This document shows positions 7,438-16,364 of a stretch of DNA of 35,544 nucleotides, in pieces. This DNA comes from CAYSBE01 sp046309355 (GTDB taxonomy: Bacteria; Bacteroidota; Bacteroidia; UKL13-3). Location of the stretch: assembly GCA_046309355.1 (NCBI GenBank), contig JBKCPL010000026.1, positions 1 to 35,544 of the forward strand, written 5' to 3'. Below the pieces are notes generated by a model that had not been told where the DNA came from, did not search any database, and was given only the letters and a program-made list of their open reading frames with translations. The position numbers and the translations under genes were made by a program. The stretch's first letter is position 1. The number at the start of each line of letters is the position of its first letter.

Positions 7438-8601
7438 ATGGGATGCGGAACAGGAGGATGCAGCACCGGAGGGTGCGGAGGAGGGTGCAGCAGCGGTGGA
7501 TGCAATAAATTAAATACGTATGACTGGCTGGGCATAATGGATATGCCTGCCTATATGAAGCCTTTTGATGTAGTAGAAATACGTTTTAAAGGCACACGAA
7601 AGGAGTATTACCGAAACGTACACAACCTGGACATAACGAATAACGAGTATGTGGTGGTGGAGTTGGAAAATGGCTACGACATTGGCAAAGTTGGCTTAAA
7701 AGGCGAACTGGTAAAACTTCAGCTAAAAAAAGCAGGACTGGAACCCGACAGCGACCAGATTCGTAAAATAGTACGAAAGGCCAATGACACCGACATGGCC
7801 CGACACCGCGAAAATAAAGAACTGGAAGTACCTACTATGTACAAAGCACGCAGTATAGCTATGGAACTGGGACTTAAAATGAAGTTGAGCGATGTGGAGT
7901 ACCAAGGCGACCGAAGAAAAGCAACGTTTTATTACACTGCAGAAGAACGGGTTGATTTTCGGGAACTGATTAAACGGCTTGCCGACTCATTCAAGGTGCG
8001 TATTGAAATGCGTCAAATCGGATACAGGCAAGAAGCTGGAAGATTGGGAGCCATTGGTTCGTGTGGTCGCGAACTGTGTTGCTCAACCTGGCTCACTGAT
8101 TTTAAAGTAGTGCAAACCAGTGCCGCACGCTATCAGAATTTATCCATCAATCAGCTGAAACTTTCAGGGCAATGCGGTAAACTGAAGTGCTGCCTGAACT
8201 TTGAGTTGGATACCTACCTGGAAGCGCTAAAAGATTTTCCGGAGCAAGACAATATAAAACTGGAATTGAGCAACGGACTTTACAAGCAGATGAAAACCGA
8301 TATTCTTAAACGCATGATGTGGTTTGTACCCATGAATGAGATAGGTGGTGAATGGCTGGGACTGAAAACACATGAAGTGCGTGAACTGATGGAGGCCAAT
8401 AAACGAGGTGAAAGACCAGAAGTAGTGCGTGAAGCGAAACAGGTGAAAAAAGAAGTTGAGCTTGAATTTAAAAACGATATGGGCACGGAAGATCTGAATA
8501 GGTTGGATGCACGAAACAAAAAATCAAAAAATAAGCGAAACAAAAACCGCGGGGGAAATAAGCCACGTAACCAGAATAACAAACCCCGAAACGAAGCATG
8601 A
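7438..8601 (+). CDS. ricT: PSP1 domain protein, RicT/YaaT family
   Basis: A 387-residue protein. The first 22 residues are almost only Gly, Ser, Thr and Cys, with Cys at 3, 8, 13, 17 and 22. The PSP1 core follows, with two Cys clusters, GSCGRELCCSTWL and GQCGKLKCC. The last ~60 residues are highly basic (KKSKNKRNKNRGGNKPRN), suggesting RNA binding. In Bacillus, RicT (YaaT) with RicA and RicF forms a [4Fe-4S] complex that assists RNase Y-dependent RNA processing. The Bacteroidota version has an extended basic tail and a Cys-rich head not needed for the core fold. It overlaps gldH by 4 bases (ATGA), implying translational coupling. Function in this phylum is inferred. Confidence 0.88.
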   Translation: MGCGTGGCSTGGCGGGCSSGGCNKLNTYDWLGIMDMPAYMKPFDVVEIRFKGTRKEYYRNVHNLDITNNEYVVVELENGYDIGKVGLKGELVKLQLKKAGLEPDSDQIRKIVRKANDTDMARHRENKELEVPTMYKARSIAMELGLKMKLSDVEYQGDRRKATFYYTAEERVDFRELIKRLADSFKVRIEMRQIGYRQEAGRLGAIGSCGRELCCSTWLTDFKVVQTSAARYQNLSINQLKLSGQCGKLKCCLNFELDTYLEALKDFPEQDNIKLELSNGLYKQMKTDILKRMMWFVPMNEIGGEWLGLKTHEVRELMEANKRGERPEVVREAKQVKKEVELEFKNDMGTEDLNRLDARNKKSKNKRNKNRGGNKPRNQNNKPRNEA

Positions 8602-9059
8602 GACTTTCCCTCTTCATAGTATTTGTGTTCCTGCTTTCAGCATGCGACCCTCAGCGTGTGTATGACAACAGCAAAACCATAGAACAGGGTAAGTGGCAGT
8701 ACGAAAACAAATTGCCCTTTGATGTGCAGGTGACAGATACACAGCGTATGTATAACCTGTATGTGAATTTGCGTGTGGGTGCTGATTACAAGTACAGCAA
8801 TATCTTTTTATGGCTGCACACCACTAACCCCGAAAACAAAACGGATAAACGCAGAGTTGAATTTAGGCTGACTAATCAGGCCGGTAAATTTTTAGGTTCG
8901 GGCCTTGGTGATTTGTACGACTATCAGTTGCCTGTTATTAAAAACTTCCGACTTACCCAGCCGGGTTTCTATCGGTTCGAACTGGAGCAAAACATGCGTG
9001 ACGATACGCTGCTTCATGTATTATCAGCCGGGGTTCGGCTTGAGTATAGCGAACCCTAA
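8598..9059 (+). CDS. gldH: Gliding motility lipoprotein GldH
   Basis: A 153-residue lipoprotein: MRLSLFIVFVFLLSAC gives a signal peptide with lipobox LSAC and acylated C16. The mature part, with WQYENKLPFDVQVTD, YNLYVNLRV and LGDLYDYQLPV, matches the GldH family, which is needed for gliding in Flavobacterium and is widely kept across Bacteroidota. Its ATG overlaps the ricT stop (ATGA), and the CLC gene starts 10 bases later. GldH homologues also occur in non-gliding species, so this gene supports a T9SS/gliding background but does not prove motility. Confidence 0.88.
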   Translation: MRLSLFIVFVFLLSACDPQRVYDNSKTIEQGKWQYENKLPFDVQVTDTQRMYNLYVNLRVGADYKYSNIFLWLHTTNPENKTDKRRVEFRLTNQAGKFLGSGLGDLYDYQLPVIKNFRLTQPGFYRFELEQNMRDDTLLHVLSAGVRLEYSEP

Positions 9060-9069
9060 TGCATAAGTA

Positions 9070-10863
9070 ATGCTGAAAAGCTGGCGCATATACCTGAAAA
9101 TAGCCGTAAACAACGTGGCACGTAAGCGTCACTTGTATATAAACGACAAAAATTTTCTGATGATTGCCGCCATGTGGGTGGGCCTGCTCAGCGGACTGGC
9201 AGCAGTCGTATTGCGTACCTGCGTGCATTACCTGCAGCATTTTATGGAGAGCGGTTTTAATATTCGCTATGAAAATTACCTGTACCTCGCTACTCCGCTT
9301 GTAGGTATAGTGTTGTGTGTATTCGTTATCCGATTGCTGTTTAAAAGTCAAAAATTTGATAAAGGCCTAAGCAGTATTATTTATTCCATATCGCGTAACA
9401 ATGCCAATGTCGAAAAACATAAATCGTTTACCCACATACTTACATCCGCGTTAACTGTGGGTTTGGGAGGCTCGGTAGGTCTTGAGGCTCCCATTGCCGT
9501 TACCGGATCATCCATTGGTTCAAATACTGCCAAAGATTTACTGATGGACCGTCAGCACCGAACATTGTTATTGGCCAGTGGAGCAGCAGCCGGTATTGCA
9601 GCTATATTTAACAGCCCGATAGCCGGAGTTATTTTTGCTTTCGAAGTATTGTTGAGTGAAGTAACAATTCCTGCATTTATTCCCTTATTGATTGCATCAG
9701 CCACCGGAGCGGTAGTTTCAAGATTGTTTGGAGGCTCCCATATTTTTTCGCTGCAACTCAATGAGTGGTCGTTGCATGCCATACCTTTTTATGTGTTGCT
9801 TAGTGCGCTATGCGGCCTGGTATCTGCGTATATGATTCGCACCTCGCTGCGCATCGAATCTGTATTTAATCAACGCAAGCAACCCTATCACAAAGCCATT
9901 GCCGGAGGGTTAATCATCGGTTTATTGTTGTTTATTTTTCCTCCTTTGTATGGCGAAGGATACGGAGTAGTGAACAAGTTATTGGCCGGTGACTATGTAT
10001 CGCTGCTCGATCGTAGTTTATTTTACAGGTACAATAGCAACATGTGGTTTCTGTTGGGCTTTGCCATAACCATTGTATTTGTAAAAGTAATTGCCTCGGC
10101 TGTTACCATTGGTTCGGGTGGCAATGGAGGCATTTTTGGGCCTTCACTGTTTACAGGTGCCATGCTGGGTTTTGTATTTGCTACACTTATAAACACAACC
10201 GGAATAGTGGAATTAAATACCGGAAACTTTGTGGCAGTGGCTATGGGCGGAGTTATAAGCGGGGTGCTGCATGCTCCGCTGACCGGAATATTTTTAATTG
10301 CTGAAATTACCGGTGGCTATACTCTTTTTGTCCCGCTAATGATGGTATCTGCCGGATCGTATTTTATTACCCGCTATTTTGAACCCAATTCCATTTACAA
10401 AAAAACACTGGTAGAACGCGGGATGTTGCTAAACGAAGATAACGGATTGCAGCTGGTTAGTATACGAGCCGTGGTGGAAAAGGATTTTATTACACTGAAA
10501 ACCGACCAAACCTTGTACGATTTGGTAGATGCCATCGCACATTGCCGCAGAAATATATTTCCTGTTATAAATGAAAATAACGAATTACAAGGTATTGTGC
10601 TGATGGATGAAATACGTGAGGTGATGTTTAAAACGAACTTATACCGCACAACTTCTATTGCTGAGCTTATGACCATTCCTCCGGTACGTGTTGATCAGAA
10701 TACTTCGCTGGATGAAGTCATAAAGCTATTTGAAAAATTTGCCATATGGCATATTCCGGTTGAGGAAAACGGTAAGTACAGCGGCATGATTTCCAAATCG
10801 GGTGTGCTGCAATTTTACCGCGAACAACTGGCGCAGCAGGAACAGACTAAAGTGGCGCTATAG
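9070..10863 (+). CDS. CLC family chloride channel/antiporter with CBS pair
   Basis: A 597-residue membrane protein with the CLC signature segments: GSVGLEAP (134-141; gating Glu E139), NSPIAGVIFAFE (181-192; second Glu E192) and GSGGNGGIFGPSLFTGA (348-364). Two CBS domains fill residues ~464-585. Both proton-pathway glutamates are kept, which by CLC-ec1 precedent suggests an H+-coupled anion antiporter rather than a channel. The first selectivity motif (GSGIP in CLC-ec1) is not recognisable; the equivalent region reads KGLSSIIYS (98-106). The CBS pair suggests nucleotide control. The 3' end overlaps the convergent O-methyltransferase gene by 6 bases, leaving no room for a terminator between them. 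Confidence 0.9.
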   Translation: MLKSWRIYLKIAVNNVARKRHLYINDKNFLMIAAMWVGLLSGLAAVVLRTCVHYLQHFMESGFNIRYENYLYLATPLVGIVLCVFVIRLLFKSQKFDKGLSSIIYSISRNNANVEKHKSFTHILTSALTVGLGGSVGLEAPIAVTGSSIGSNTAKDLLMDRQHRTLLLASGAAAGIAAIFNSPIAGVIFAFEVLLSEVTIPAFIPLLIASATGAVVSRLFGGSHIFSLQLNEWSLHAIPFYVLLSALCGLVSAYMIRTSLRIESVFNQRKQPYHKAIAGGLIIGLLLFIFPPLYGEGYGVVNKLLAGDYVSLLDRSLFYRYNSNMWFLLGFAITIVFVKVIASAVTIGSGGNGGIFGPSLFTGAMLGFVFATLINTTGIVELNTGNFVAVAMGGVISGVLHAPLTGIFLIAEITGGYTLFVPLMMVSAGSYFITRYFEPNSIYKKTLVERGMLLNEDNGLQLVSIRAVVEKDFITLKTDQTLYDLVDAIAHCRRNIFPVINENNELQGIVLMDEIREVMFKTNLYRTTSIAELMTIPPVRVDQNTSLDEVIKLFEKFAIWHIPVEENGKYSGMISKSGVLQFYREQLAQQEQTKVAL

Positions 10864-11511
10864 CTTCCGCACCAGCATTAATCCATCTCTTACAGGCAAC
10901 AAGATATTTTCTACACGTGGGTCTGACTGAATTTTTTTGTTGAGCGTATCGAGTAAACGCGCGTCAGCATCTTTTATCATTTCTTTCTCATCAATCACTT
11001 TTCCGCTCCACAGTACATTATCCAGCAACAGGTATCCTCCCGATGGAATGCGATCAATTAAAAGGTCGTAGTAGCGTTCATAATTTTTTTTATCGGCATC
11101 GATAAAAACCAAATCGTACGTGTGTGGCAGTGATTTGATGATCGTATATGCATCACCAATAATATGTTGAATGCGGTCTTTAAATCCAGCCGCTGCAATG
11201 TAGGCATTTACCATTTCTTCACGCTCGGCATTTACATCAATGGTAATCAGTTTTCCATTCGGGGCAAGTCCTTCGGCCAGACATAACGCTGAGTAACCGG
11301 TATACGTGCCAATTTCGAGTATTCGGTTTGGCTGTATCATGTGGCTTATCATGCTGAGCAATCGCCCTTGAAAATGTCCGCTGAGCATGCGCGGTTGCAA
11401 TACGTTGGCATGCGTATCGCGGTTCAGTTTTTTCAATGTTTCACTTTCGGGCGAAGTGTGGTTATCGCAATACGATTGTATGGCTGCATGTACTATTTCA
11501 CTATTATCCAT
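10858..11511 (-). CDS. Class I SAM-dependent O-methyltransferase (CCoAOMT-like)
   Basis: A 217-residue enzyme of the Methyltransf_3 / caffeoyl-CoA OMT family. I chose the ATG giving MDNSEIVHAAIQSYC; it overlaps the upstream stop by 8 bases (ATGGATAA), which fits translational coupling. Visible parts are RMLSGHFQGRLL, SAM motif ILEIGTYTGYSALCLAEGL (64-82), the acidic IDVNAE (91-96), and metal ligands in FIDADKKNY (D138, D140) and LLLDNVLWSG (D164, N165). The family uses a divalent cation and usually methylates catechol-like hydroxyls. Bacterial members are often of unknown substrate. It is not part of the polyketide operon 8 kb away, though action on its product cannot be excluded. Confidence 0.88.
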   Translation of the reverse strand: MDNSEIVHAAIQSYCDNHTSPESETLKKLNRDTHANVLQPRMLSGHFQGRLLSMISHMIQPNRILEIGTYTGYSALCLAEGLAPNGKLITIDVNAEREEMVNAYIAAAGFKDRIQHIIGDAYTIIKSLPHTYDLVFIDADKKNYERYYDLLIDRIPSGGYLLLDNVLWSGKVIDEKEMIKDADARLLDTLNKKIQSDPRVENILLPVRDGLMLVRKL

Positions 11512-11965
11512 GATGGGCGTGGTTATGCAAAAATTGAAACGATACAATCATGTGTTCAATGGCATTTTTTTCTTCAATTGGTTTAGGCATATCGCGCATG
11601 GCAGTTTGTATCGTGTAAGTAAATAATACCACTTTATCTTCACGCACGGTTACCCAATACTGAACAGTGAATGGTGCACCGCCCACCTCATGTATTTTGG
11701 TGAAATGGATGAACCGGTTTTCGCCTGCAGCCATTAGTGTTGGGTTAAAACTTTCATTTTGTTGCACGATGGCCTCATACATTTTTACAGCGGCATCCGC
11801 TCCTTCAAATTCGTTTGGCAGGGTAATGATGCGCAACACACCGGCACCACCATTTGGATCGCTGAAAATATAATGCCCAGCTTCGTCAACTTCGTTGGTC
11901 CAGTGTGCAGGGTACTCAAAAGCAAAAAAAGCATGCAGGGATACAAATCGTTGGGTTGTATTCAT
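11504..11965 (-). CDS. PsbP-like / DUF3805-type small protein
   Basis: A 153-residue protein without a signal peptide, with the pattern FAFEYPAHWTNEVDEAGHYI near the start, then GGAGVLRIITLP, a central QYWVTVREDKVVLFTYTIQ strand pair and a C-terminal helix. This is the layout of small PsbP/MOG1-like alpha-beta proteins such as DUF3805, whose function is unknown. It shares an 8-base overlap with the O-methyltransferase gene and is probably its operon partner. It ends in His-rich NHAHHG. I recognise the fold type only, not a function. Confidence 0.6.
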   Translation of the reverse strand: MNTTQRFVSLHAFFAFEYPAHWTNEVDEAGHYIFSDPNGGAGVLRIITLPNEFEGADAAVKMYEAIVQQNESFNPTLMAAGENRFIHFTKIHEVGGAPFTVQYWVTVREDKVVLFTYTIQTAMRDMPKPIEEKNAIEHMIVSFQFLHNHAHHG

Positions 11966-11972
11966 ACAGTTG

Positions 11973-11980
11973 CAAACCTA
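11973..11980 (-). promoter_or_regulatory. Possible -7 box upstream of the PsbP-like gene
   Basis: The minus strand reads TAGGTTTG, an exact match to the Bacteroidota -7 consensus TAnnTTTG, ending 7 bases before the ATG. If real, the transcript would be almost leaderless. No convincing -33 TTTG lies at the right distance, so this may be chance. Confidence 0.25.
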
Positions 11981-12142
11981 ATGTATTTTTAATTGAGTAA
12001 CTTTATATTCACACGGTCATTCACAGCAATCGTTTCATCCGTTAAAAATTACATTTCAGTCGTACTATTGTGCATTGCATCAGCGAAAGGTTCAGTAACT
12101 TTCAGTTTCAATGCTCCTTTGTATCCATAAATGCAAACACAT

Positions 12143-14524
12143 ATGAATAACCTATTTAAATGTATGATAACTGGCATAGCGCTATTAACAGCGCTGAGCA
12201 CCTTCGCACAGCCAGGCCAGAACGGCAAAACCCAAACCGTGCGTGGCATATTGCGTGATGCCGAAAGCAAACAACCACTTATCGGAGCCAATGTAGTATT
12301 GGTGAGTATGCCCACCAAAGGAGCCAGCACCGATGAAAACGGTGAATTTAAAATATCACAGGTTCCTGTAGGACGTATCTCACTTAAAATATCCTATATA
12401 GGATATGAAACATTTACTGTACCCGACATTATGGTAACAGCCGGAAAAGAAGTAGTACTTAGTTTGACCATGAATGAAGCACTGCAAAAAATGAATGAAG
12501 TGGTTATTAGCTACGACCGTAAAAAAGACCGAACAGTAACCAACAATGAAGTAGCCACCGTTAGTTCGCGTTCATTTAATCCGGGCGAAACCAACAAATT
12601 TGCCGGTGCACTGGGTGATCCAAGCCGCATGGCAGCCAATTTTGCGGGAGTAGTAGCCGGTAACGACAGCAGAAATGATATAGTGGTGCGAGGCAATTCG
12701 CCCAATGCCATGCTTTGGCAAATGGAAGGGCTGAACATTCCCAATCCCAATCACTTCGGAGCAGGATTCAATACAGGTGGACCGGTGAGTATGCTGAATA
12801 GCAACAATATCGGCAAATCGGATTTTTTTACCAGCGCATTTCCTGCCCAATATGGCAATGCCAATGGAGGAGTATTTGATCTCGTACTGCGTGAGGGAAA
12901 CAACGAAAAACGTGAGTTTTTAGGTCAGGTTGGATTTAATGGATTTGAGGTAGGAGCAGAAGGCCCATTCAGCAAAAACAGCAAAGCATCCTATATTTTT
13001 AACTACCGGTATTCAACATTGGGGTTGATGAAAAATATAGGCATTAATCCCGGAACAGGCGCTGCCACACCGTTGTATCAGGATTTAAATTTTAAGGTAA
13101 CAGTACCCACCAAAGGCAAAGGCAAATTTACTGTGTTCGGCATGGGCGGGTTCAGCTCCATCGACCTTTTAGGAAGTGAGGTAGACACCACAGAAATTGA
13201 CTACTACGGTTCGCCCGATGAAAACACACGTCCGCGATACCACACTGCAGTTGTAGGTGCTGCCTACGAAAAATCACTGTCGCCAAAAACATGGGCCAAA
13301 CTGACAGTTGGTGGCAGTCAAATTCACAGCCGTTTTACCACTGAACGCATCTTGCAGCCTTCGAAAGAAGTAGTGCTAACGGGCAAAGGCGAATTCACCG
13401 ACAATAAATATTCAGCCGTACTTAACATGACCCATAAGTTTGATGCCAAACGTTCGTTGTATTTTGGCGTGACCAACGATTACAGCACATTTGATTACCT
13501 GAATAGGGATTATTACAACGAAACCAAAACCGACACCGTGCGTGTAAACCGCAAAGGCAACATGAATTTGGTACAGGCTTATATGCAGCTGAAATACCGC
13601 ATTACAAATCGCCTAACATTGAATGCCGGAGTACATGCACAACACCTGAATGTAAACGAGCAATTTGTTGCAGAACCACGTGCCGGACTGCGGTGGGCCA
13701 TTAGTGAAAAATCGAGTATAAATGCCGGATACGGCATGCACCATCAAGCCATGCCTGTGTACAATATATTTGTGCGCAACGCTGCAGGCGAAGAAACCAA
13801 CCGCAAGGTACAGTTTACACGTAGCCACCATTATGTAGTAGGTTATGAAAACAACCTGACATCGTTAATGAAGTTCAAAGTAGAAACATATTATCAGGTT
13901 ATTGACCGTGCACCAGTACACGCATTTCCATCTTCGTTTTCTATGCTCAATATAGGAGCTGATTTTGTACCCAGTGATGAAAGCAACCTGGTGAATAAAG
14001 GTACAGGAACCAATTACGGTGCTGAGTTTACACTTGAACGTTTCTTTGATAAAGGATTTTATTTTCTGATTACGGGTTCTTTGTTCGAAAGCAAATACAA
14101 AGGCAGTGATGGTGTAGAACGCAATACTGCATTCAATACACAATATGCTGCGAATGCACTGGCCGGCAAAGAATTTAAAGTAGGCAAATCGGGAAGTATC
14201 TTATTTGTAAATCTTAAAACCACCTGGGTAGGCGGGCGTTATTTTACTCCTATCGATGTTGAAAAATCAAAATTAGCAGGCAGAGCAATATACGATCAGA
14301 GTAGAGCTTTCAGCGAAAAACAAAGTGACTATTTCAGGGCTGATGTGAAAATTGGCTACCGCAAAGACTTCAGCAGAAGCTCGCTTGAGTTTGCTGTTGA
14401 TTTACTGAATGTAACCAATCATCAGAATATTTTTGCTCAGGGTTACAATGCCAAAACGAATACCTTATCTAATGAGTACCAGCAAGGATTTTTCCCGGTA
14501 CCTATGTTTAAGTTTACGTTTTAA
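12143..14524 (+). CDS. TonB-dependent receptor with carboxypeptidase-regulatory-like domain
   Basis: About 793 residues from the ATG at 12143 (MNNLFKCMITGIALLTALST), chosen over an ATG four codons upstream because it gives a cleaner signal peptide. A CarboxypepD_reg-like domain follows (VRGILRDAESKQPLIGANVV, then a GASTDENGEFKISQVPVG turn and YIGYE). Next come a plug (NDIVVRGNSPNAMLWQMEGL, then NIPNP) and a long beta-barrel ending in the aromatic FPVPMFKFTF expected of an outer-membrane barrel. No SusD-type lipoprotein is nearby, so it is not a classical polysaccharide-utilisation receptor; a siderophore, vitamin, peptide or metal ligand is more likely. A LytS/LytTR pair begins 16 bases downstream and may control it. 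Confidence 0.9.
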   Translation: MNNLFKCMITGIALLTALSTFAQPGQNGKTQTVRGILRDAESKQPLIGANVVLVSMPTKGASTDENGEFKISQVPVGRISLKISYIGYETFTVPDIMVTAGKEVVLSLTMNEALQKMNEVVISYDRKKDRTVTNNEVATVSSRSFNPGETNKFAGALGDPSRMAANFAGVVAGNDSRNDIVVRGNSPNAMLWQMEGLNIPNPNHFGAGFNTGGPVSMLNSNNIGKSDFFTSAFPAQYGNANGGVFDLVLREGNNEKREFLGQVGFNGFEVGAEGPFSKNSKASYIFNYRYSTLGLMKNIGINPGTGAATPLYQDLNFKVTVPTKGKGKFTVFGMGGFSSIDLLGSEVDTTEIDYYGSPDENTRPRYHTAVVGAAYEKSLSPKTWAKLTVGGSQIHSRFTTERILQPSKEVVLTGKGEFTDNKYSAVLNMTHKFDAKRSLYFGVTNDYSTFDYLNRDYYNETKTDTVRVNRKGNMNLVQAYMQLKYRITNRLTLNAGVHAQHLNVNEQFVAEPRAGLRWAISEKSSINAGYGMHHQAMPVYNIFVRNAAGEETNRKVQFTRSHHYVVGYENNLTSLMKFKVETYYQVIDRAPVHAFPSSFSMLNIGADFVPSDESNLVNKGTGTNYGAEFTLERFFDKGFYFLITGSLFESKYKGSDGVERNTAFNTQYAANALAGKEFKVGKSGSILFVNLKTTWVGGRYFTPIDVEKSKLAGRAIYDQSRAFSEKQSDYFRADVKIGYRKDFSRSSLEFAVDLLNVTNHQNIFAQGYNAKTNTLSNEYQQGFFPVPMFKFTF

Positions 14525-14540
14525 TGATTAAACTTGGCTA

Positions 14541-15602
14541 ATGGCAGGATTCAGCGGTACATCAAAATTCAGTAACGTAACTGATGTGGCAATCAGGCAC
14601 TCCATCATTGCAGTGCTTACGTTTGCATTTGTATCGCTGAATGTAGCCAAAGGCGACTTTGAATGGTTCGATTTGGGATGGTGGCAGATGTATATCTATA
14701 CCTTTCTGCAGATAGCATGTATATGGAACGGCAATGTGTTGATGGTTGATAAAATAAATCAGCATATGCCTTGGCACGGCAATATCAGAAGTAAACTGTT
14801 CTTGAGTTTATTCATTGCATTGCTGTGGCCTGTGATCATTTACTACTCGTTTAGCTTATACATTTATCCGTTAATTTTTGGCGAGCCATGCAATTTATCA
14901 TCAAGTGAAAATGTGAGTTATTTAGCAACTACTGTTATCATCACACTACTTGTAAATGCTGTATTCTCAGCCATCGAATTCTTTCAGTTCTGGCGCCAAA
15001 GTGTGAAAGAAGCGGAGGAGTTGAAACTAGAAAGCTTATCGGCTGAATTCGAAACGTTGAAAAATCAGATTAATCCTCATTTTCTGTTTAACTCGCTCAA
15101 TACGCTTACCAGCTTAATAGAAGAACAACCGTCACAAGCTACTGAGTTTGTCCAAAAACTATCTAACGTGTATCGGTATGTACTAACGCAAAAAGACAAA
15201 CAGCTGGTGAGCCTCAGGGAAGAACTGGAGTTTATACAATCGTACGTTTACCTAAATCAAATCCGTTTTGGAGACAATCTAAAAGTGATTATTGACATAC
15301 CGGACGAATACCTTTCACGCTCGGTAGTTACGTTATCCTTACAAATGCTTATTGAAAACTGCATCAAGCACAATACAATTTCTGTACAAAAACCGCTGGT
15401 CATTAAAGTGATGATTCAGGATAAAAAACTTGTTGTGAGCAATAATTTGCAGCACAAAAATGTGATGCACGACAGCAATGGTATAGGGCTAAATAATATA
15501 GTACACCGCTATTCATTTGTAAGTAACGAGGATGTGGTAATAACAGATGATGGAACAACTTTCAGCGTGAGCCTGCCTTTAATTAATACTGAAAAGTCAT
15601 GA
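14541..15602 (+). CDS. LytS/YehU-type sensor histidine kinase
   Basis: A 353-residue membrane kinase. Four hydrophobic stretches lie in the first ~150 residues (including SIIAVLTFAFVSLNVA, MYIYTFLQIACIWNG and VSYLATTVIITLLVNAV), then a short coiled coil and the His_kinase (PF06580) motif NQINPHFLFNSLNTLTSLIE, where the His of NPHF is phosphorylated. A compact HATPase follows (MLIENCIKHN as N-box; GIGLNNIVHRY). There is no separate periplasmic sensor domain, so the signal is probably sensed in the membrane. It overlaps the LytTR regulator by 4 bases (ATGA). Position after the TonB receptor suggests control of, or by, its ligand, which is inference. Confidence 0.9.
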   Translation: MAGFSGTSKFSNVTDVAIRHSIIAVLTFAFVSLNVAKGDFEWFDLGWWQMYIYTFLQIACIWNGNVLMVDKINQHMPWHGNIRSKLFLSLFIALLWPVIIYYSFSLYIYPLIFGEPCNLSSSENVSYLATTVIITLLVNAVFSAIEFFQFWRQSVKEAEELKLESLSAEFETLKNQINPHFLFNSLNTLTSLIEEQPSQATEFVQKLSNVYRYVLTQKDKQLVSLREELEFIQSYVYLNQIRFGDNLKVIIDIPDEYLSRSVVTLSLQMLIENCIKHNTISVQKPLVIKVMIQDKKLVVSNNLQHKNVMHDSNGIGLNNIVHRYSFVSNEDVVITDDGTTFSVSLPLINTEKS

Positions 15603-16360
15603 ATTTACTAATCGTAGAAGACGAAATTCCTGCACAGCAGCGTATTGTTAAAATGGTGAAGGACCTTGACAAAACGGTGAACATAATTGCTACTGCCGAC
15701 AGTATAGATGCTGCTGTAGAAGCCATTCAACATCATTCGGATATTGAGCTGGCATTAATGGATATTGAGCTGGCTGACGGACAAAGTTTTGAAATTTTCA
15801 AGCGGGTTGACATAAAATTTCCGGTCATTTTCACCACAGCTTACGATGAATATGCACTAAAGGCATTTAAGGTAAACAGCATTGATTATTTGCTCAAACC
15901 CATCGATCGAAACGAGCTTAAACTGGCTTTTGACAAATTCAACTCACTCACAAAACAAGAACATTCGCAGCAACTTAATATACAGGAACTCATAAAACAA
16001 TTGAAACCGGTAACACCGGCTTATAAAAATCGTTTTCTCATAAAATCCGGTACCAGACTAGTATCTGTTGCTGCTGATGAAATTCAATTCCTGCATGCTG
16101 CTGATAAGCTGGTGTACATGCATACAAAACAGGGCAATAAATTTGTGATGGATCAATCACTGGATGAATTGATAAAACTGTTGAATCCGGAACATTTTTT
16201 TCAGCTGAACAGGCAGTATATAGCAGCCATAACGGCCATTAAATCCGTACACAATTATTTCAATGGTAAGCTAAAGATTGATTTACTGGGATCAGCTGAT
16301 GAAGAAGTAGTGGTAAGTAGAGAACGTGCACCGGAATTTAAAACATGGCTGGGACAGTAA
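15599..16360 (+). CDS. LytTR-family response regulator
   Basis: A 253-residue regulator: receiver domain at residues 1-120 with the acidic pocket VEDE, phospho-acceptor D55 (ALMDIELADG) and conserved Lys in DYLLKPIDR; then a linker and a LytTR DNA-binding domain from ~140 (RFLIKSGTRLVSVAADEIQF ... HFFQLNRQYIAAITAI). It is coupled to the kinase gene by an ATGA overlap. LytTR proteins bind pairs of short direct repeats. I did not find a clear pair in the short gaps of this cluster, so its targets may lie elsewhere or upstream of the TonB receptor gene. Confidence 0.92.
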   Translation: MNLLIVEDEIPAQQRIVKMVKDLDKTVNIIATADSIDAAVEAIQHHSDIELALMDIELADGQSFEIFKRVDIKFPVIFTTAYDEYALKAFKVNSIDYLLKPIDRNELKLAFDKFNSLTKQEHSQQLNIQELIKQLKPVTPAYKNRFLIKSGTRLVSVAADEIQFLHAADKLVYMHTKQGNKFVMDQSLDELIKLLNPEHFFQLNRQYIAAITAIKSVHNYFNGKLKIDLLGSADEEVVVSRERAPEFKTWLGQ

Positions 16361-16364
16361 CACA

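Noticed and set aside
10858..11511. O-methyltransferase as part of the polyketide operon
   Set aside because: It lies about 5 kb from the operon's last gene, beyond oppositely oriented genes, and is coupled to a PsbP-like gene. The operon has its own methyltransferase.
12143..14524. SusC of a polysaccharide-utilisation locus
   Set aside because: No SusD homologue, glycoside hydrolase or matching sensor is next to it, and the protein is shorter than typical SusC (about 1000 residues).
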